Positions 40,830 to 51,804 of a stretch of DNA of 64,000 nt are shown piece after piece. This DNA is from Coenobita brevimanus (taxonomy: Eukaryota > Arthropoda > Malacostraca > Decapoda > Coenobitidae). Position 1 is the stretch's first letter, and each line of letters begins with the position of its first letter. Position numbers and translations under genes: made by a program. Where the stretch lies: positions 15,862,358 through 15,926,357 of the forward strand of contig CM064663.1 of the NCBI GenBank assembly GCA_032717465.1, given 5' to 3'. A model generated the notes under the pieces. It worked only from the letters and a program-made list of their open reading frames with translations, was not told the origin of the DNA and made no database searches.

Positions 40830-42935
40830 TGGTGGTGGTGGCCTGCTGAGTGATGAAGGACTCTGGCTGTGGTGGCCTGCTGAGTGATGGTGAAGGACTG
40901 AGGCTGTGGTGGCCTGCTGAGTGATGGACTCTGGCTGTGGTGGCCTGCTGAGTGATGATGAAGGACTCTGGCTGTGGTGGCCTGCTGAGTGATGGTGAAG
41001 GACTCTGGCTGTGGTGGCCTGCTGAGTGATGGTGAAGGACTCTGGCTGTGGTGGCCTGCTGAGTGATGGTGAAGGACTGAGGCTGTGGTGGCCTGCTGAG
41101 TGATGAAGGACTCTGGCTGTGGTGGCCTGCTGAGTGATGGTGAAGGACTCTGGCTGTGGTGGCCTGCTGAGTGATGGTGAAGGACTCTGGCTGTGGTGGC
41201 CTGCTGAGTGATGGTGAAGGACTCTGGCTGTGGTGGCCTGCTGAGTGATGGTGAAGGACTCTGGCTGTGGTGGCCTGCTGAGTGATGGTGAAAGACTCTG
41301 GCTGTGGTGGCCTGCTGAGTGATGGTGAAGGACTCTGGCTGTGGTGGCCTGCTGAGTGATGGTGAAGGACTCTGGCTGTGGTGGCCTGCTGAGTGATGGT
41401 GAAGGACTCTGGCTGTGGTGGCCTGCTGAGTGATGGTGAAGGACTCTGGCTGTGGTGGCCTGCTGAGTGATGGTGAAGGACTCTGGCTGTGGTGACCTGC
41501 TGAGTGATGAAGGACTCTGGCTGTGGTGACCTGCTGAGTGATGAAGGACTCTGGCTGTGGTGGCCTGCTGAGTGATGAAGGACTCTGGCTGTGGTGGCCT
41601 GCTGAGTGATGGTGAAGGACTCTGGCTGTGGTGGCCTGCTGAGTGATGAAGGACTCTGGCTGTGGTGGCCTGCTGAGTGACGGTGAAGGACTGAGGCTGT
41701 GGTGGCCTGCTGAGTGACGGTGAAGGACTGAGGCTGTGGTGCTGAGTGACGGTGAAGGACTGAGGCTGTGGTGCGAGTGACTGTGAAGGACTGAGGCTGT
41801 GGTGCTGAGTGACTGTGAAGGACTGAGGCTGTGGTGCTGAGTGACTGTGAAGGACTGAGGCTGTGGTGCTGAGTGACGGTGAAGGACTGAGGCTGTGGTG
41901 CTGAGTGACGGTGAAGGACTGAGGCTGTGGTGCTGAGTGACGGTGAAGGACTGAGGCTGTGGTGCTGAGTGACGGTGAAGGACTGAGGCTGTGGTGCTGA
42001 GTGACGGTGAAGGACTGAGGCTGTGGTGCTGAGTGATGGTGAGGATGCTGACTGTGGTGCTGAGTGATGGTGAAGGACTGAGGCTGTGGTGGCCTGCTGA
42101 GTGATGAAGGACTGAGGCTGTGGTGCTGAGTGACTGTGAAGGACTGAGGCTGTGGTGCTGAGTGACGGTGAAGGACTGAGGCTGTGGTGCTGAGTGACTG
42201 TGAAGGACTGAGGCTGTGGTGCTGAGTGACGGTGAAGGACTGAGGCTGTGGTGCTGAGTGACGGTGAAGGACTGAGGCTGTGGTGCTGAGTGACGGTGAA
42301 GGACTGAGGCTGTGGTGCTGAGTGATGGTGAAGGACTGAGGCTGTGGTGCTGAGTGATGGTGAAGGACTGAGGCTGTGGTGCTGAGTGATGGTGAAGGAC
42401 TGAGGCTGTGGTGCTGAGTGATGGTGAAGGACTGAGGCTGTGGTGCTGAGTGATGGTGAAGGACTGAGGCTGTGGTGCTGAGTGATGGTGAAGGACTGAG
42501 GCTGTGGTGCTGAGTGATGGTGAAGGACTGAGGCTGTGGTGCTGAGTGATGGTGAAGGACTGAGGCTGTGGTGCTGAGTGATGGTGAAGGACTGAGGCTG
42601 TGGTGCTGAGTGATGGTGAAGGACTGAGGCTGTGGTGCTGAGTGATGGTGAAGGACTGAGGCTGTGGTGCTGAGTGATGGTGAAGGACTGAGGCTGTGGT
42701 GCTGAGTGATGGTGAAGGACTGAGGCTGTGGTGCTGAGTGATGGTGAAGGACTGAGGCTGTGGTGCTGAGTGATGGTGAAGGACTGAGGCTGTGGTGCTG
42801 AGTGATGGTGAAGGACTGAGGCTGTGGTGCTGAGTGATGGTGAAGGACTGAGGCTGTGGTGCTGAGTGATGGTGAAGGACTGAGGCTGTGGTGCTGAGTG
42901 CTGGTGAAGGATGCTGACTGTGGTGCTGAGTGCTG
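40830..42935. repeat. 37-bp then 32-bp minisatellite, about 60 copies
   Basis: Units of 37 bp (GCCTGCTGAGTGATGGTGAA then GGACTCTGGCTGTGGTG) occupy about 40840-41700. Units of 32 bp lacking the GGCC part (GGACTGAGGCTGTGGTG with CTGAGTGATGGTGAA) occupy about 41740-42935. Neither length is a multiple of three and no unit has a stop on the minus strand. All three minus-strand frames are therefore open for more than 2.1 kb without being genes. Confidence 0.97.
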
Positions 42936-43077
42936 ATGAATAACACCCATCTGCTCTTATCACATGCCTCTAATTGGGTATTATTTATTTATTTTTAATA
43001 TGCTGTATAATATTGAAATATAATGTGTTGTATTCTTAACTTTCATTTTTCTGTAGTTTTTCAGCGTAACCTTAAAT

Positions 43078-43465
43078 CTATCTATCTATCTATCTATATA
43101 TAGCCCGACGCCCTAATCCCGCAAAGGGTGGCCGCAGACAAAACGCCTCCAAGTCACTCTGTCACCCACCATTTGACTACCCTTCCCCCAGCTCACCCCC
43201 CCGTCCCTCATATACCTCTCAACTCCATCCCTCCACCTCATCCTCGGTCTACCCCTCCCTCTCCCTCCCTCATATACCTCTCAACTCCATCCCTCCACCT
43301 CATCCTCGGTCTACCTCTCCCTCTCCCTCACTCATATACCTCTCAACTCCATCCCTCCACCTCATCCTCGGTCTACCTCTCCCTCTCCCTCACTCATATA
43401 CCTCTCAACTCCATCCCTCCACCTCATCCTCGGTCTACCCCTCCCTCTCTCTCCCTCCACCTCAC
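43078..43465 (-). mobile_element. LINE 3' fragment (subfamily 2) with internal 62-bp repeats
   Basis: A (TATC)n tail, then TAGCCCGACGCCCTAATCCC and AAAGGGTGGCCGCAGACAAA mark a second LINE subfamily. CATATACCTCTCAACTCCAT starts at 43209, 43271, 43333 and 43395, an array of four 62-bp units absent from other copies. Confidence 0.85.
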
Positions 43466-44040
43466 CTGGCTTACCTATGAGTATCTTTAACATATTAATG
43501 AGCGTTGGAGAGAAGAACTAGATTTAAATTTTATTACATGGAAAATTTTAAACCAAAAACCTTCGTTCAAAATAGTTTTCAAAAACATAAAAAATGGAAA
43601 ATATATATAAATTTGAAATAAAATGGCAAAAAAGCAATATATGAAAAAAATTAGAGATATTCTTCAAAAAATGGCCGAATATGGATTTTCTTGGATTGCC
43701 AACATTAGTCTAACCAGTTTCCGCGTCGTCTTTCGTAATCTGAATCTGGAGACAGCCTGAAACGAGAGAATAGTGTTAAATAGGCACAGTCCAAATATTC
43801 CCCTGCCTTTTCCTCTTCCTCCCTCACTGTAACAAGTAGCAGGGGGAGAGAGGAAGGGCGAAGGAGTGGGAGAGTTGTGGAGAAGACACGTGGAGGAAAG
43901 AGAGGGGCAAGTGGGAGTGTGTGTACAGTCGCGGACATAAATACTGATCCACGAAAATTAGCCAGGAAGTGAGCAATGCCTTCTGAAACCCAGTGAAGGT
44001 ATCTATAAGCACAACAAACCTCTCTGAATATTACGTTTGA
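43466..44040. other. Unique A/T-rich sequence
   Basis: No exon or repeat recognised. A-rich from 43560 to 43680. Confidence 0.5.
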
Positions 44041-44048
44041 GTTCCATA

Positions 44049-44272
44049 ATTCTATCCATTGCCAGACGCCTTAATCCCATACGGGGTGGCCACAAACAAA
44101 TCGCCTCCACGTCGCCCAGTCCCCCGTCATTTCATTGCCCGCTCCCAAGTCACACCCCGCTCTCTCGTATACCTCTCCACTCCATCCCTCCATCTCATCC
44201 TTGGCCTCCCCCTCCCTCTCTCCCCCTCCACCTCACTCACATACACTCTCCTCGTCAGTCTCTCACTCTCAT
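44049..44272 (-). mobile_element. LINE 3' fragment
   Basis: ATCCATTGCCAGACGCCTTA through CTCCTCGTCAGTCTCTCACT. Subfamily 1 wording (GGGGTGGCCACAAACAAATC). Confidence 0.85.
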
Positions 44273-44444
44273 AATTCGTGGACTAAGAACATGGAGCAGT
44301 ATTTTTGTCAGCGACTGTACCAACCACTCTCAACATCAACACAAGGACGGCCATCTTGGAATTGAAAGTTGCCAGCTAGTGTTTTTATGGGTAGAATTTT
44401 GGACATGTAATTTTGAGTGAATTTTTCAACTTATACTTTTGCTA

Positions 44445-44602
44445 TCTATCTATCTATATCTATCGATCGATCTATAGCCCGACGCCCTAATCCCGCAAAG
44501 GGTGGCCGCAGACAAAACGCCTCCAAGTCGCTCTGTCACCCACCATTTGACTGCCCTCCCTCCAGTTCACTTCCCCCTCCCTCATATACCTCTCAACTCC
44601 AT
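44445..44602 (-). mobile_element. LINE 3' fragment (subfamily 2)
   Basis: (TATC)n, then TAGCCCGACGCCCTAATCCC and GGGTGGCCGCAGACAAAACG. Ends at CTCAACTCCATC. Confidence 0.83.
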
Positions 44603-44837
44603 CTTTTTGACATAAGAGAATTTTTTTTTGAGAAGCTTCGATACCAGTAACTAAGAATTGTGGCTATTTTGAATTTGAAGTTGCCGATCAGTACTACCAA
44701 AAACATTTTAGGATTTCGTAAAATATTGTGATGCTTAGAAATGATACAAGAGATCAATTTATGATACAAGAGATCAATTTATTCTGTGGACATTTATAAC
44801 AGCAATAATAGCTCTTTCAAATTACTTTCTTTTTCTT

Positions 44838-45093
44838 ATCTATCTACCTATTGCCAGACGCCTTAATCCCATAAAGGGTGGCCACAAATATATCGCCCCC
44901 ATGTCGCCCTGTCCCCCGCCATTTCACTGCCCTGCTCCCAGCTCACACCCCCCTCTCTCATACACCTCTCCACTCCATCCCTCCATCTCATCCTTGGCCT
45001 CCCCCTCCTTCTCCCCCCTTCCACCTCACTCACACTCTCCTCGTCAGTCTCTCACTCTCCATCCTCTCCACATAGCCAAACCACCTCAGTGTT
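44838..45093 (-). mobile_element. LINE 3' fragment
   Basis: ATCTACCTATTGCCAGACGC to ACATAGCCAAACCACCTCAG. Subfamily 1. About 235 unique A/T-rich bases (44603-44837) precede it. Confidence 0.85.
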
Positions 45094-45147
45094 TTTATTT
45101 TCCTCCACAGAAACTGATGGCATCAACCCCACGACTTTAAAAAGGCA

Positions 45148-45885
45148 AGATGGCCACCCCCGTATACATGACAGATGGCACCCCCGTATACATGACAGAT
45201 GGCCACCCCCGTATACATGACAGATGGCCACCCCCGTATACATGACAGATGGCCACCCCCGTATACATGACAGATGGCCACCCCCGTATACATGACAGAT
45301 GGCCACCCCCGTATACATGACAGATGGCCACCCCCGTATACATGACAGATGGCCACCCCCGTATACATGACAGATGGCACCCCCGTATACGTGACAGATG
45401 GCACCCCCGTATACGTGACAGATGGCACCCCCGTATACGTGACAGATGGCACCCCCGTAGACAAGACAGATGGCACCCCCGTAGACAAGACAGATGGCAC
45501 CCCCGTAGACAAGACAGATGGCACCCCCGTAGACCAGACAGATGGCACCCCCGTAGACCAGACAGATGGCACCCCCGTAGACCAGACAGGTGGCACCCCC
45601 GTAGACCAGACAGGTGGCACCCCCGTAGACCAGACAGGTGGCACCCCCGTAGACCAGACAGGTGGCACCCCCGTAGACCAGACAGGTGGCACCCCCGTAG
45701 ACCAGACAGGTGGCACCCCCGTAGACCAGACAGGTGGCACCCCCGTAGACCAGACAGGTGGCACCCCCGTAGACCAGACAGGTGGCACCCCCGTAGACCA
45801 GACAGGTGGCACCCCCGTAGACCAGACAGATGGCCACCCCCGTAGACCAGACAGGTGGCACCCCCGTAGGCAAGACAGGTGGCAC
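45148..45885. repeat. 24-25 bp minisatellite with ordered variant blocks
   Basis: The units contain CACCCCCGTA then a variable TACATGACAGATGGC. From left to right: about nine units with TACATGACAGATGGCCAC (25 bp), then TACGTGACAGATGGC, then GACAAGACAGATGGC, then GACCAGACAGATGG, then GACCAGACAGGTGG (24 bp). The changes accumulate stepwise along the array. Confidence 0.97.
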
Positions 45886-46165
45886 CCTAGGATGGCAGAT
45901 GGCAACCTTGGACAGCGAAACGGCAACAATAGAGGACAACCCAAGATGGCAAGAGTGGCAACCCGGACAAGCCATCAGCGTCTCAAGAGTGGCTTAGGAG
46001 GCTTGGTTAACACCTTTCCCTCGGCGATTTGTTTTTCTTTTCATATCGATAGTTTGCATCAGTAACAAGATTAGAGTGTCGACTAAATACGCAAGGAAGA
46101 GTTGTCAAGAAACCTTCAAGGTCACATACGAGCGTGTAGTGTGTATTTGTAGGTGTTGTAGTAGG
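45886..46165. other. Unique spacer between minisatellites
   Basis: No gene signal. GGCAACCTTGGACAGCG-type phrases are degenerate edges of the left array. Confidence 0.5.
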
Positions 46166-47205
46166 GATGGTGCCAGGGAGAGAGGAGAGACTGATAGGGA
46201 GAGAGGAGAGACTGATAGGGAGAGAGGAGAGACTGATAGGGAGAGAGGAGGAGAGACTGGTGCTAGGGCGAGAGGAGGAGAGACGGGTGGCTAGGGCGAG
46301 AGGAGGAGAGACGGGTGGCTAGGGCGAGAGGAGGAGAGACGGGTGGCTAGGGCGAGAGGAGGAGAGACGTGGCTAGGAAGAGAGGAGGAGAGACTGGTGG
46401 CTAGGGCGAGAGGAGGAGAGACTGGTGGCTAGGGCGAGAGGAGGAGAGACTGGTGGCTAGGGCGAGAGGAGGAGAGACTGGTGGCTAGGGCGAGAGGAGG
46501 AGAGACGGGTGGCTAGGGCGAGAGGAGGAGAGACGGGTGGCTAGGGCGAGAGGAGGAGAGACGGGTGGCTAGGGCGAGAGGAGGAGAGACTGGTGGCTAG
46601 GGCGAGAGGAGGAGAGACTGGTGGCTAGGGCGAGAGGAGGAGAGACTGGTGGCTAGGGCGAGAGGAGGAGAGACTGGTGGCTAGGGCGAGAGGAGGAGAG
46701 ACTGGTGGCTAGGGCGAGAGGAGGAGAGACTGGTGGCTAGGGCGAGAGGAGGAAGAGACTGGTGGCTAGGGCGAGAGGAGGAGAGACTGGTGGCTAGGGC
46801 GAGAGGAGGAGAGACGGGTGGCTAGGGCGAGAGGAGGAGAGACGGGTGGCTAGGGCGAGAGGAGGAGAGACGGGTGGCTAGGGCGAGAGGAGGAGAGACG
46901 GGTGGCTAGGGCGAGAGGAGGAGAGACGGGTGGCTAGGGCGAGAGGAGGAGAGACGGGTGGCTAGGGCGAGAGGAGGAGAGACTGGTGGCTAGGGCGAGA
47001 GGAGGAGAGACGGGTGGCTAGGGCGAGAGGAGGAGAGACGGGTGGCTAGGGCGAGAGGAGGAGAGACGGGTGGCTAGGGCGAGAGGAGGAGAGACGGGTG
47101 GCTAGGGCGAGAGGAGGAGAGACGGGTGGCTAGGGCGAGAGGAGGAGAGACGGGTGGCTAGGGCGAGAGGAGGAGAGACGGGTGGCTAGGGCGAGAGGAG
47201 AGAGA
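46166..47205. repeat. 28-bp minisatellite, about 33 copies
   Basis: Starts with three 21-bp units (GAGACTGATAGGGAGAGAGG) and becomes a 28-bp unit GGCTAGGGCGAGAGGAGGAG plus AGACGGGT or AGACTGGT. Blocks of CGGGT and CTGGT variants alternate. Almost pure purine on the plus strand. Confidence 0.97.
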
Positions 47206-47429
47206 GAACTGACTGGGAGAGACAGGAGAGAACCGAGGGAGAGACAGGCGAAGGCAGCCCCATACAGGCCAGGGTGCAGGGTGTATTTGTCTTTGTGTTT
47301 TTCCTGTAGGGTGTGATGTGTGTTGTTCTGGGGTGTGCAGGGTAGACAGCAGGAGGAGAGGACGTGAGCTGGAGATGGAAATACCTTATGATTTCACTGA
47401 TATATGTTGATGATGAGTGGTAATGGGGC
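47206..47429. other. Unique spacer
   Basis: Purine-rich near 47210-47260, otherwise nothing recognised. Confidence 0.4.
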
Positions 47430-47930
47430 ACGCACCATCCACTCACTCAATGTAGTGCTGCTCTCGGGTGACTGCCCTTTCCTCTCTCCCTTCTTTCCTT
47501 CCTTCCTCTTCTGTCTTTCTTTCCTTCATTCTTTCCTCGTCTTTCTGCCTACGGGTGACTTTACACTCCCTCTTCTGTCTTTCTTTCCTTCACTCTTCCC
47601 TCTTCCTTCTGCCTGTGGGTGACTCAACACTGAGTGACAAGCCAAATGGTTTCCTGTACACCAGGCAACCATTTACTACGCTGGGTGGTAACCATATAAC
47701 GCTATTATGGTCCCTGGTGGTTTAGTGGGTAATTACGGTTCTCCAATCGGATTGAGCAGGTGCAGGTTTATATCCAAGGGATGGTTGGGGTTTATTGCTC
47801 ATCTAATGCAACTCAGGGATGAGTGAGGCTGGTCACTCTCATCTTAAATGTCAGAATCAGCTTGCCTGGCCCTGGGCTGCTATGCTCCTCATGGGGCAAC
47901 ACAGGATTAGATATGAATGAATGAATATAG
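47430..47930 (+). mobile_element. SINE-W copy, near full length
   Basis: Head CACCATCCACTCACTCAATG to tail GATATGAATGAATGAATA. tRNA-like parts are CTGGTGGTTTAGTGGGTAAT and GGTTTATATCC (about 47765). Collinear with 39520-40015. Confidence 0.82.
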
Positions 47931-48105
47931 TTGATAATACCTGAACTACTTTGACATAGTTATCTTTTATGCTATGAGTGAATGAATATAATTGATAATA
48001 CCTGTACTACTTTGACATAGTTATCTTTTATGCTATGAATGAATGAATATAATTGATAATACCTGAACTATTTTGACGTAGTTCTCTTCTATGCTATTCT
48101 ACACC
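47927..48105. repeat. 62-bp tandem repeat, 3 copies
   Basis: The unit contains TTGATAATACCTGAACTACT and TGACATAGTTATCTTTTATG. It starts inside the GAATGAATA tail of the SINE-W copy, so the tail became part of the unit. Confidence 0.92.
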
Positions 48106-48466
48106 ACCTCCTGCCAGAGATACTTAACACAGCTGTCATAGCAACTGATGTACTTTGTAAATATACTTGTAAGAATATTAACGATAATAAAACAAGCTGT
48201 ATAGCCAATTTATTCCACCTTTCATGGTACTGTATTGGTATTTTTTATACCATAAGGAAGCGGGTAAAAAGTCTACGGATATAACAACCCACGTTTCAAC
48301 TACGAATATAATGATGATGATTGATTGATGATGATTAATTGATGATGATGATGATAGCAAAACTAGTCCTTTCATCAATAATGCATTATTAATCGATAAC
48401 TACCATAACTTTTAGGTAATGGTTAGCTATGGTATTTTGTAGTTATGACCGCTTGGTTCACAATCG
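48106..48466. other. Unique A/T-rich sequence
   Basis: Contains a GATGATTGATT-rich patch near 48310-48355. No gene signal. Confidence 0.5.
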
Positions 48467-48731
48467 TTAAGGAAGCTCCCTAACACCACCACCTTAGTGA
48501 TTTAGTTTTGGGTGTGGCTGGTTAATATTTTGAATGCTATTTATGAGTATGGCCACATCGGATTACTCTCCCTAAAACCTCTTCCTTAGTGATTTAGTTT
48601 TGGATGTGGCTGGTTAATATCCTTCTGTATGCTATATGAGTATGACCACACTGGATATAGATAACACAGGGCAGCAAGGTGTAATAAGCAAAATAAATCA
48701 CTTGGGAAAAGGTGTTAGGGAGCTTCCTTAA
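48467..48731. mobile_element. Foldback element of 265 bp
   Basis: Left end TTAAGGAAGCTCCCTAACAC and right end GTGTTAGGGAGCTTCCTTAA are exact inverted 20-mers. Homology continues inward (CCTTAGTGATTTA / TAAATCACTTGGG). The left half is partly duplicated (GTGATTTAGTTTTGGGTGTG at 48497 and again near 48590). Confidence 0.82.
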
Positions 48732-48791
48732 CTTTCAAGAATACTAGCTCTTGAATCTCGGGGCCCCATTTACTAGTCATGTTAAGTGTAT

Positions 48792-49032
48792 TTATCTGTT
48801 TATTGCCAGACGCCTTATTCCCATACAGGGTGGCCACAAACAAATCTCCTCCACGTCGCCCTGTCTCCTGCCATTTCACTGCCCTGCTCCCAGCTCACAC
48901 ACCCCTCTCTCATAAACCTCTCCACTCCATCCCTCCATCTCATCCTTAGCCTCCCCCTCCCTCTCCACCTCACGCACATACACTCTCCTCGTCAGTCTCT
49001 CGCTCTCCATCCTCTCCACATGGCCAAACCAG
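48792..49032 (-). mobile_element. LINE 3' fragment
   Basis: ATCTGTTTATTGCCAGACGC to TCTCCACATGGCCAAACCA. Subfamily 1. Confidence 0.85.
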
Positions 49033-49169
49033 TTCCATATATATTTATCAGAACTCATATTCAAAGCTGTTTAGTTACCAGTACAGAAAGTCTTCATCAC
49101 TTGGGCCTAAAGTGGAGCAAAGATTTTAAAAGTTCCATTGCTACTTACGGAACAGATTTACCAGCTTTA

Positions 49170-49916
49170 TAGTAGAAAACGTTAGAGAAATACACTGAGG
49201 TGGATTGGCCTTGTGTAAAAGATGGAGAGTGACGGACTGACGAGGAGAGTATGTGAGAGATGGAGGGGAGGCGACAGAGGATGTGATAGGGATGGCGTAG
49301 AGAGGTATATGTGAGAGGGAGTGTAAGTTGGGAGGAGGGCAGTGAAATGGCAGGGGACAGGGCGACATGGAGACGATTTGTTTGTGGCCTAGGAGACAGA
49401 GGATGAGATGGAGGGATGGGGTAGATAGGTATATGAGGGAGGTGTAAGATGAGGGAGGGGAACGAAATGACAGGGGACAGGGCGACATGGAGGCGATTTG
49501 TTTGTGGCCTAGGAGACAGAGGATGAGATGGAGGGAAGGAGCAGAGAGGTATTGAGAGAGGTGTAAGATGAGGGAGGGGAACGAAATGACAGGGGACAGG
49601 GCGCCATGGAGGCGATTTGTTTGTGGCCTAGGAGACAAAGGATGAGATGGAGGGAAGGAGTAGAGGGGTATATGAGAGAGGGAGTGTAAATTAGGAGGAG
49701 GGCAGTGAAATGCCAGGGAACAGGGCGACATGGAGACGATTTGTTTGTGGCCAAGGAGACAGAGAATGAGATTGTGGGAAGGAGTAGAGAGGTATATGAG
49801 GGAGAGGATGTAGGATGGGAGGAGGGCAACGAAATGACAGGGGACAAGGCGACATGAAGGCGATTTGTTTGTGGCCACCCCTTACGGAACTGAGGCGTCT
49901 GGCTAGAGATAGATAG
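49170..49916 (+). mobile_element. LINE 3' end amplified in tandem (about 120-bp unit)
   Basis: After a single RWFGHV-coding remnant (GGTGGATTGGCCTTGTG) the 3' terminal segment is repeated five times. GATTTGTTTGTGGCC starts near 49375, 49495, 49614, 49739 and 49862. Only the last copy carries the true 3' end (ACGGAACTGAGGCGTCTGGC and GATAGATAG). Confidence 0.88.
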
Positions 49917-49975
49917 AAACAGATTTGTCAGCTTCCCCTAGTTTTGTAAGTTCTATATAATGAGTGTATACAGAA

Positions 49976-50340
49976 ATGAGTTACTTGAGAGGAGCGTGTG
50001 GAGTGACATGGAGGGACAGGTTGACGAATGAAGACGTGAAGGAACGCTGTGGGGTGGATGTGGATGTGGTTGAGAAGATTAGGAGAAATATACTGAGGTG
50101 GTTTGGACATGTGGAGAGAATGGAGAATGAAAGACTGACTAAGAGGGTGTATGTAGGTGAGGTGGAGGGAGAGGTAGACCGAGGATGAGGTGGAGGGATG
50201 GAGTTGAGAGGTATATGAGGGAGGGGGGAGTGAGTTGGGGGAAAGGCAATCAAATGGTGGGTGACAGAGCGACATCGAGGCGTTTTGTCTGCGGCTACCC
50301 TTTGCGCAATTAGGGCGTCGGGCTATAGATAGATAGATAG
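49976..50340 (+). mobile_element. LINE 3' fragment (subfamily 2)
   Basis: Encodes MSYLRGACGVTWRDRLTNED, then RWFGHVERMENERLTKRV, and ends TTTTGTCTGCGGCTACCCTT plus a GATAGATAGATAG tail. It links the subfamily 2 tail to the same reverse transcriptase C-terminus. Confidence 0.87.
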
Positions 50341-50344
50341 TATA

Positions 50345-50485
50345 CAGAAAGTCCTTTGAGATGGCATTAGGAGAGACACTGAGGTGGTTTGGCCATGTGT
50401 GGAGGATGGAGCATAAGAGACTAACTAGGAGAGTGTGTGTGAGTGAGGTGGAGAGGAGGAGGACGAGGAGGAGATGGAGGGAGAC
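50345..50485 (+). mobile_element. LINE internal fragment
   Basis: ACACTGAGGTGGTTTGGCCA then AGACTAACTAGGAGAGTGTG without the 3' end. Follows the preceding copy's GATA tail directly. Confidence 0.7.
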
Positions 50486-50489
50486 TTAT

Positions 50490-50725
50490 GAAGAGGGCTG
50501 TCTGTGTTAGGAGGAGGGCTGCCTGTGTTAGGAGGAGGGCTGCCTGTGTTAAGAGGAGGGCTGTCTGTTAGGAGAAGGGCTGTGTTAGGAGGAGGGCTGT
50601 GTTAGGAGGAGGGCTGTGTTAGGAGGAGGGCTGGCTGTGTTAGGAGGAGGGCTGTGTTAGAAGGAGGGCTGCCTGTGTTAGGAGGAGGGCTGTCTGTGTT
50701 AGGAGGGCTGCCTGTGTTATCCAAG
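50490..50725. repeat. Tandem repeat TTAGGAGGAGGGCTGCCTGTG, about 11 copies
   Basis: Units of 15-21 bp with CTGCCTGTG or CTGTG endings; grows out of the LINE fragment's GAGGAGGA region. Confidence 0.9.
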
Positions 50726-50984
50726 CCACTGTAGGTACTGTACAAGTGGTGGCCTTTTATCCAAGTCATTATCAGTGTAGTTATGGTTATTCCTTTGCCT
50801 TATGCCTTAAAGGAGACCCAAACACCGATTCCTTTGACACCTGTTGCACTGTCATCAAAGCCGCTCTACGTTCCAGGCTTATGTCACAGTCACCCTTGCC
50901 AAAAGCCATCAGGGGTTTTCTGTTGGGTAGACACTGCCCCCTTATCAAAGCTTATTACTGCTCTGAATGTGGCCCAGAAACAAT
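50726..50984. other. Unique sequence
   Basis: A 91-codon plus-strand frame (50746-51021) is open but has no family signature and runs into an M1 remnant. Not called as a gene. Confidence 0.4.
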
Positions 50985-51179
50985 ACTCTACTTCTTCGTG
51001 ACCAGCATTGTACTGAATTAGTCTTAAGTGTTCTAAGTGGCTCTGGAGATATCGTAACAACTCTTCCTTAGCGACTTAATACAACTTAATACTGTATATG
51101 CAATGCAGGTCAGTCTGCCCTTGTTTATTATTGGTACCAAATAACTAAAATACAGCACCAGTTCTGGCCGCAACCCTAC

Positions 51180-51260
51180 CAGGGCCGTAGTGGCCGAGTG
51201 AGTACAGAGGTGGCCTGCCACCTGGAAGACCCGGGTTCAAATCCCAGGTGATAGAGGTAT
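51180..51260 (+). mobile_element. tRNA-like SINE module, left arm
   Basis: GTAGTGGCCGAGTGAGTACA resembles an A box and GACCCGGGTTCAAATCCCAG a B box, with CTGCCAC between, like a tRNA-Gly anticodon loop. A further B-box-like GGGTTCGACTCCCGG lies at about 51306. No acceptor stem, so not called as a tRNA gene. Confidence 0.6.
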
Positions 51261-51469
51261 ATTTAAACATGTGGCAGTGTCCTTAGTGGCCTGTCCTTTG
51301 GACCCGGGTTCGACTCCCGGTTGACTTAGAGGTTAATCAAAGTTGTTTGGCAGTCACGTAGTGACCTGCCCGGTGGCGGGGGTGTGGGCAGTCACGTAGT
51401 TGAACTTGCGGGGGGGAATGTAAAATTCTACACTTACAGTACACACAGACACTCACACAAGACACGCAC

Positions 51470-51725
51470 ACATCTACCAAGACAGACAGAGACACACACA
51501 GTAAGACAGACACACCCACCTACAGCAGAACACATGCATCAGGGTGGGGCGTGGAAGGTAGGAGAGTTTTATTACAAAGTCCAAAAAAAGGGTATACCTT
51601 TCTTTGGACTTTGCAATAAAACTCCCTGTCTTCCACGCCCTACCCCAATGCACTATGTTGTGTGTGTCTGGCTGTACGTGTGTGGAGTGCTTGTGTACAT
51701 GTGTGTGTCTTCATATATGTATGTG
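51470..51725. repeat. Central hairpin of the palindrome
   Basis: GGGGCGTGGAAGGTAGGAGA with TTTTATTACAAAGTCC pairs with GGACTTTGCAATAAAA and TCTTCCACGCCCTACCCC across a loop of about 20 bases. Weaker pairing extends outward to about 115 bases per arm. Confidence 0.85.
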
Positions 51726-51804
51726 TAAGAGTTCGTGTAAGTATGCCTGTATGCAGCAAGGCACTACAGACCCGTCACAAATACTTTTAAACTTTCACCT
51801 CTAT

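Noticed and set aside
45052..46065. Overlapping frames on both strands (GATCLVYG, GTPVDQTG)
   Set aside because: 24-25 bp minisatellite; the flanking non-repeat parts show no domain or splice support.
50746..51021. 91-codon frame
   Set aside because: Ends in the M1-like half of the palindrome and shows no family features.
51180..51330. tRNA genes
   Set aside because: B boxes GGGTTCAAATCCC and GGGTTCGACTCCC are good but no cloverleaf closes; treated as SINE pieces.
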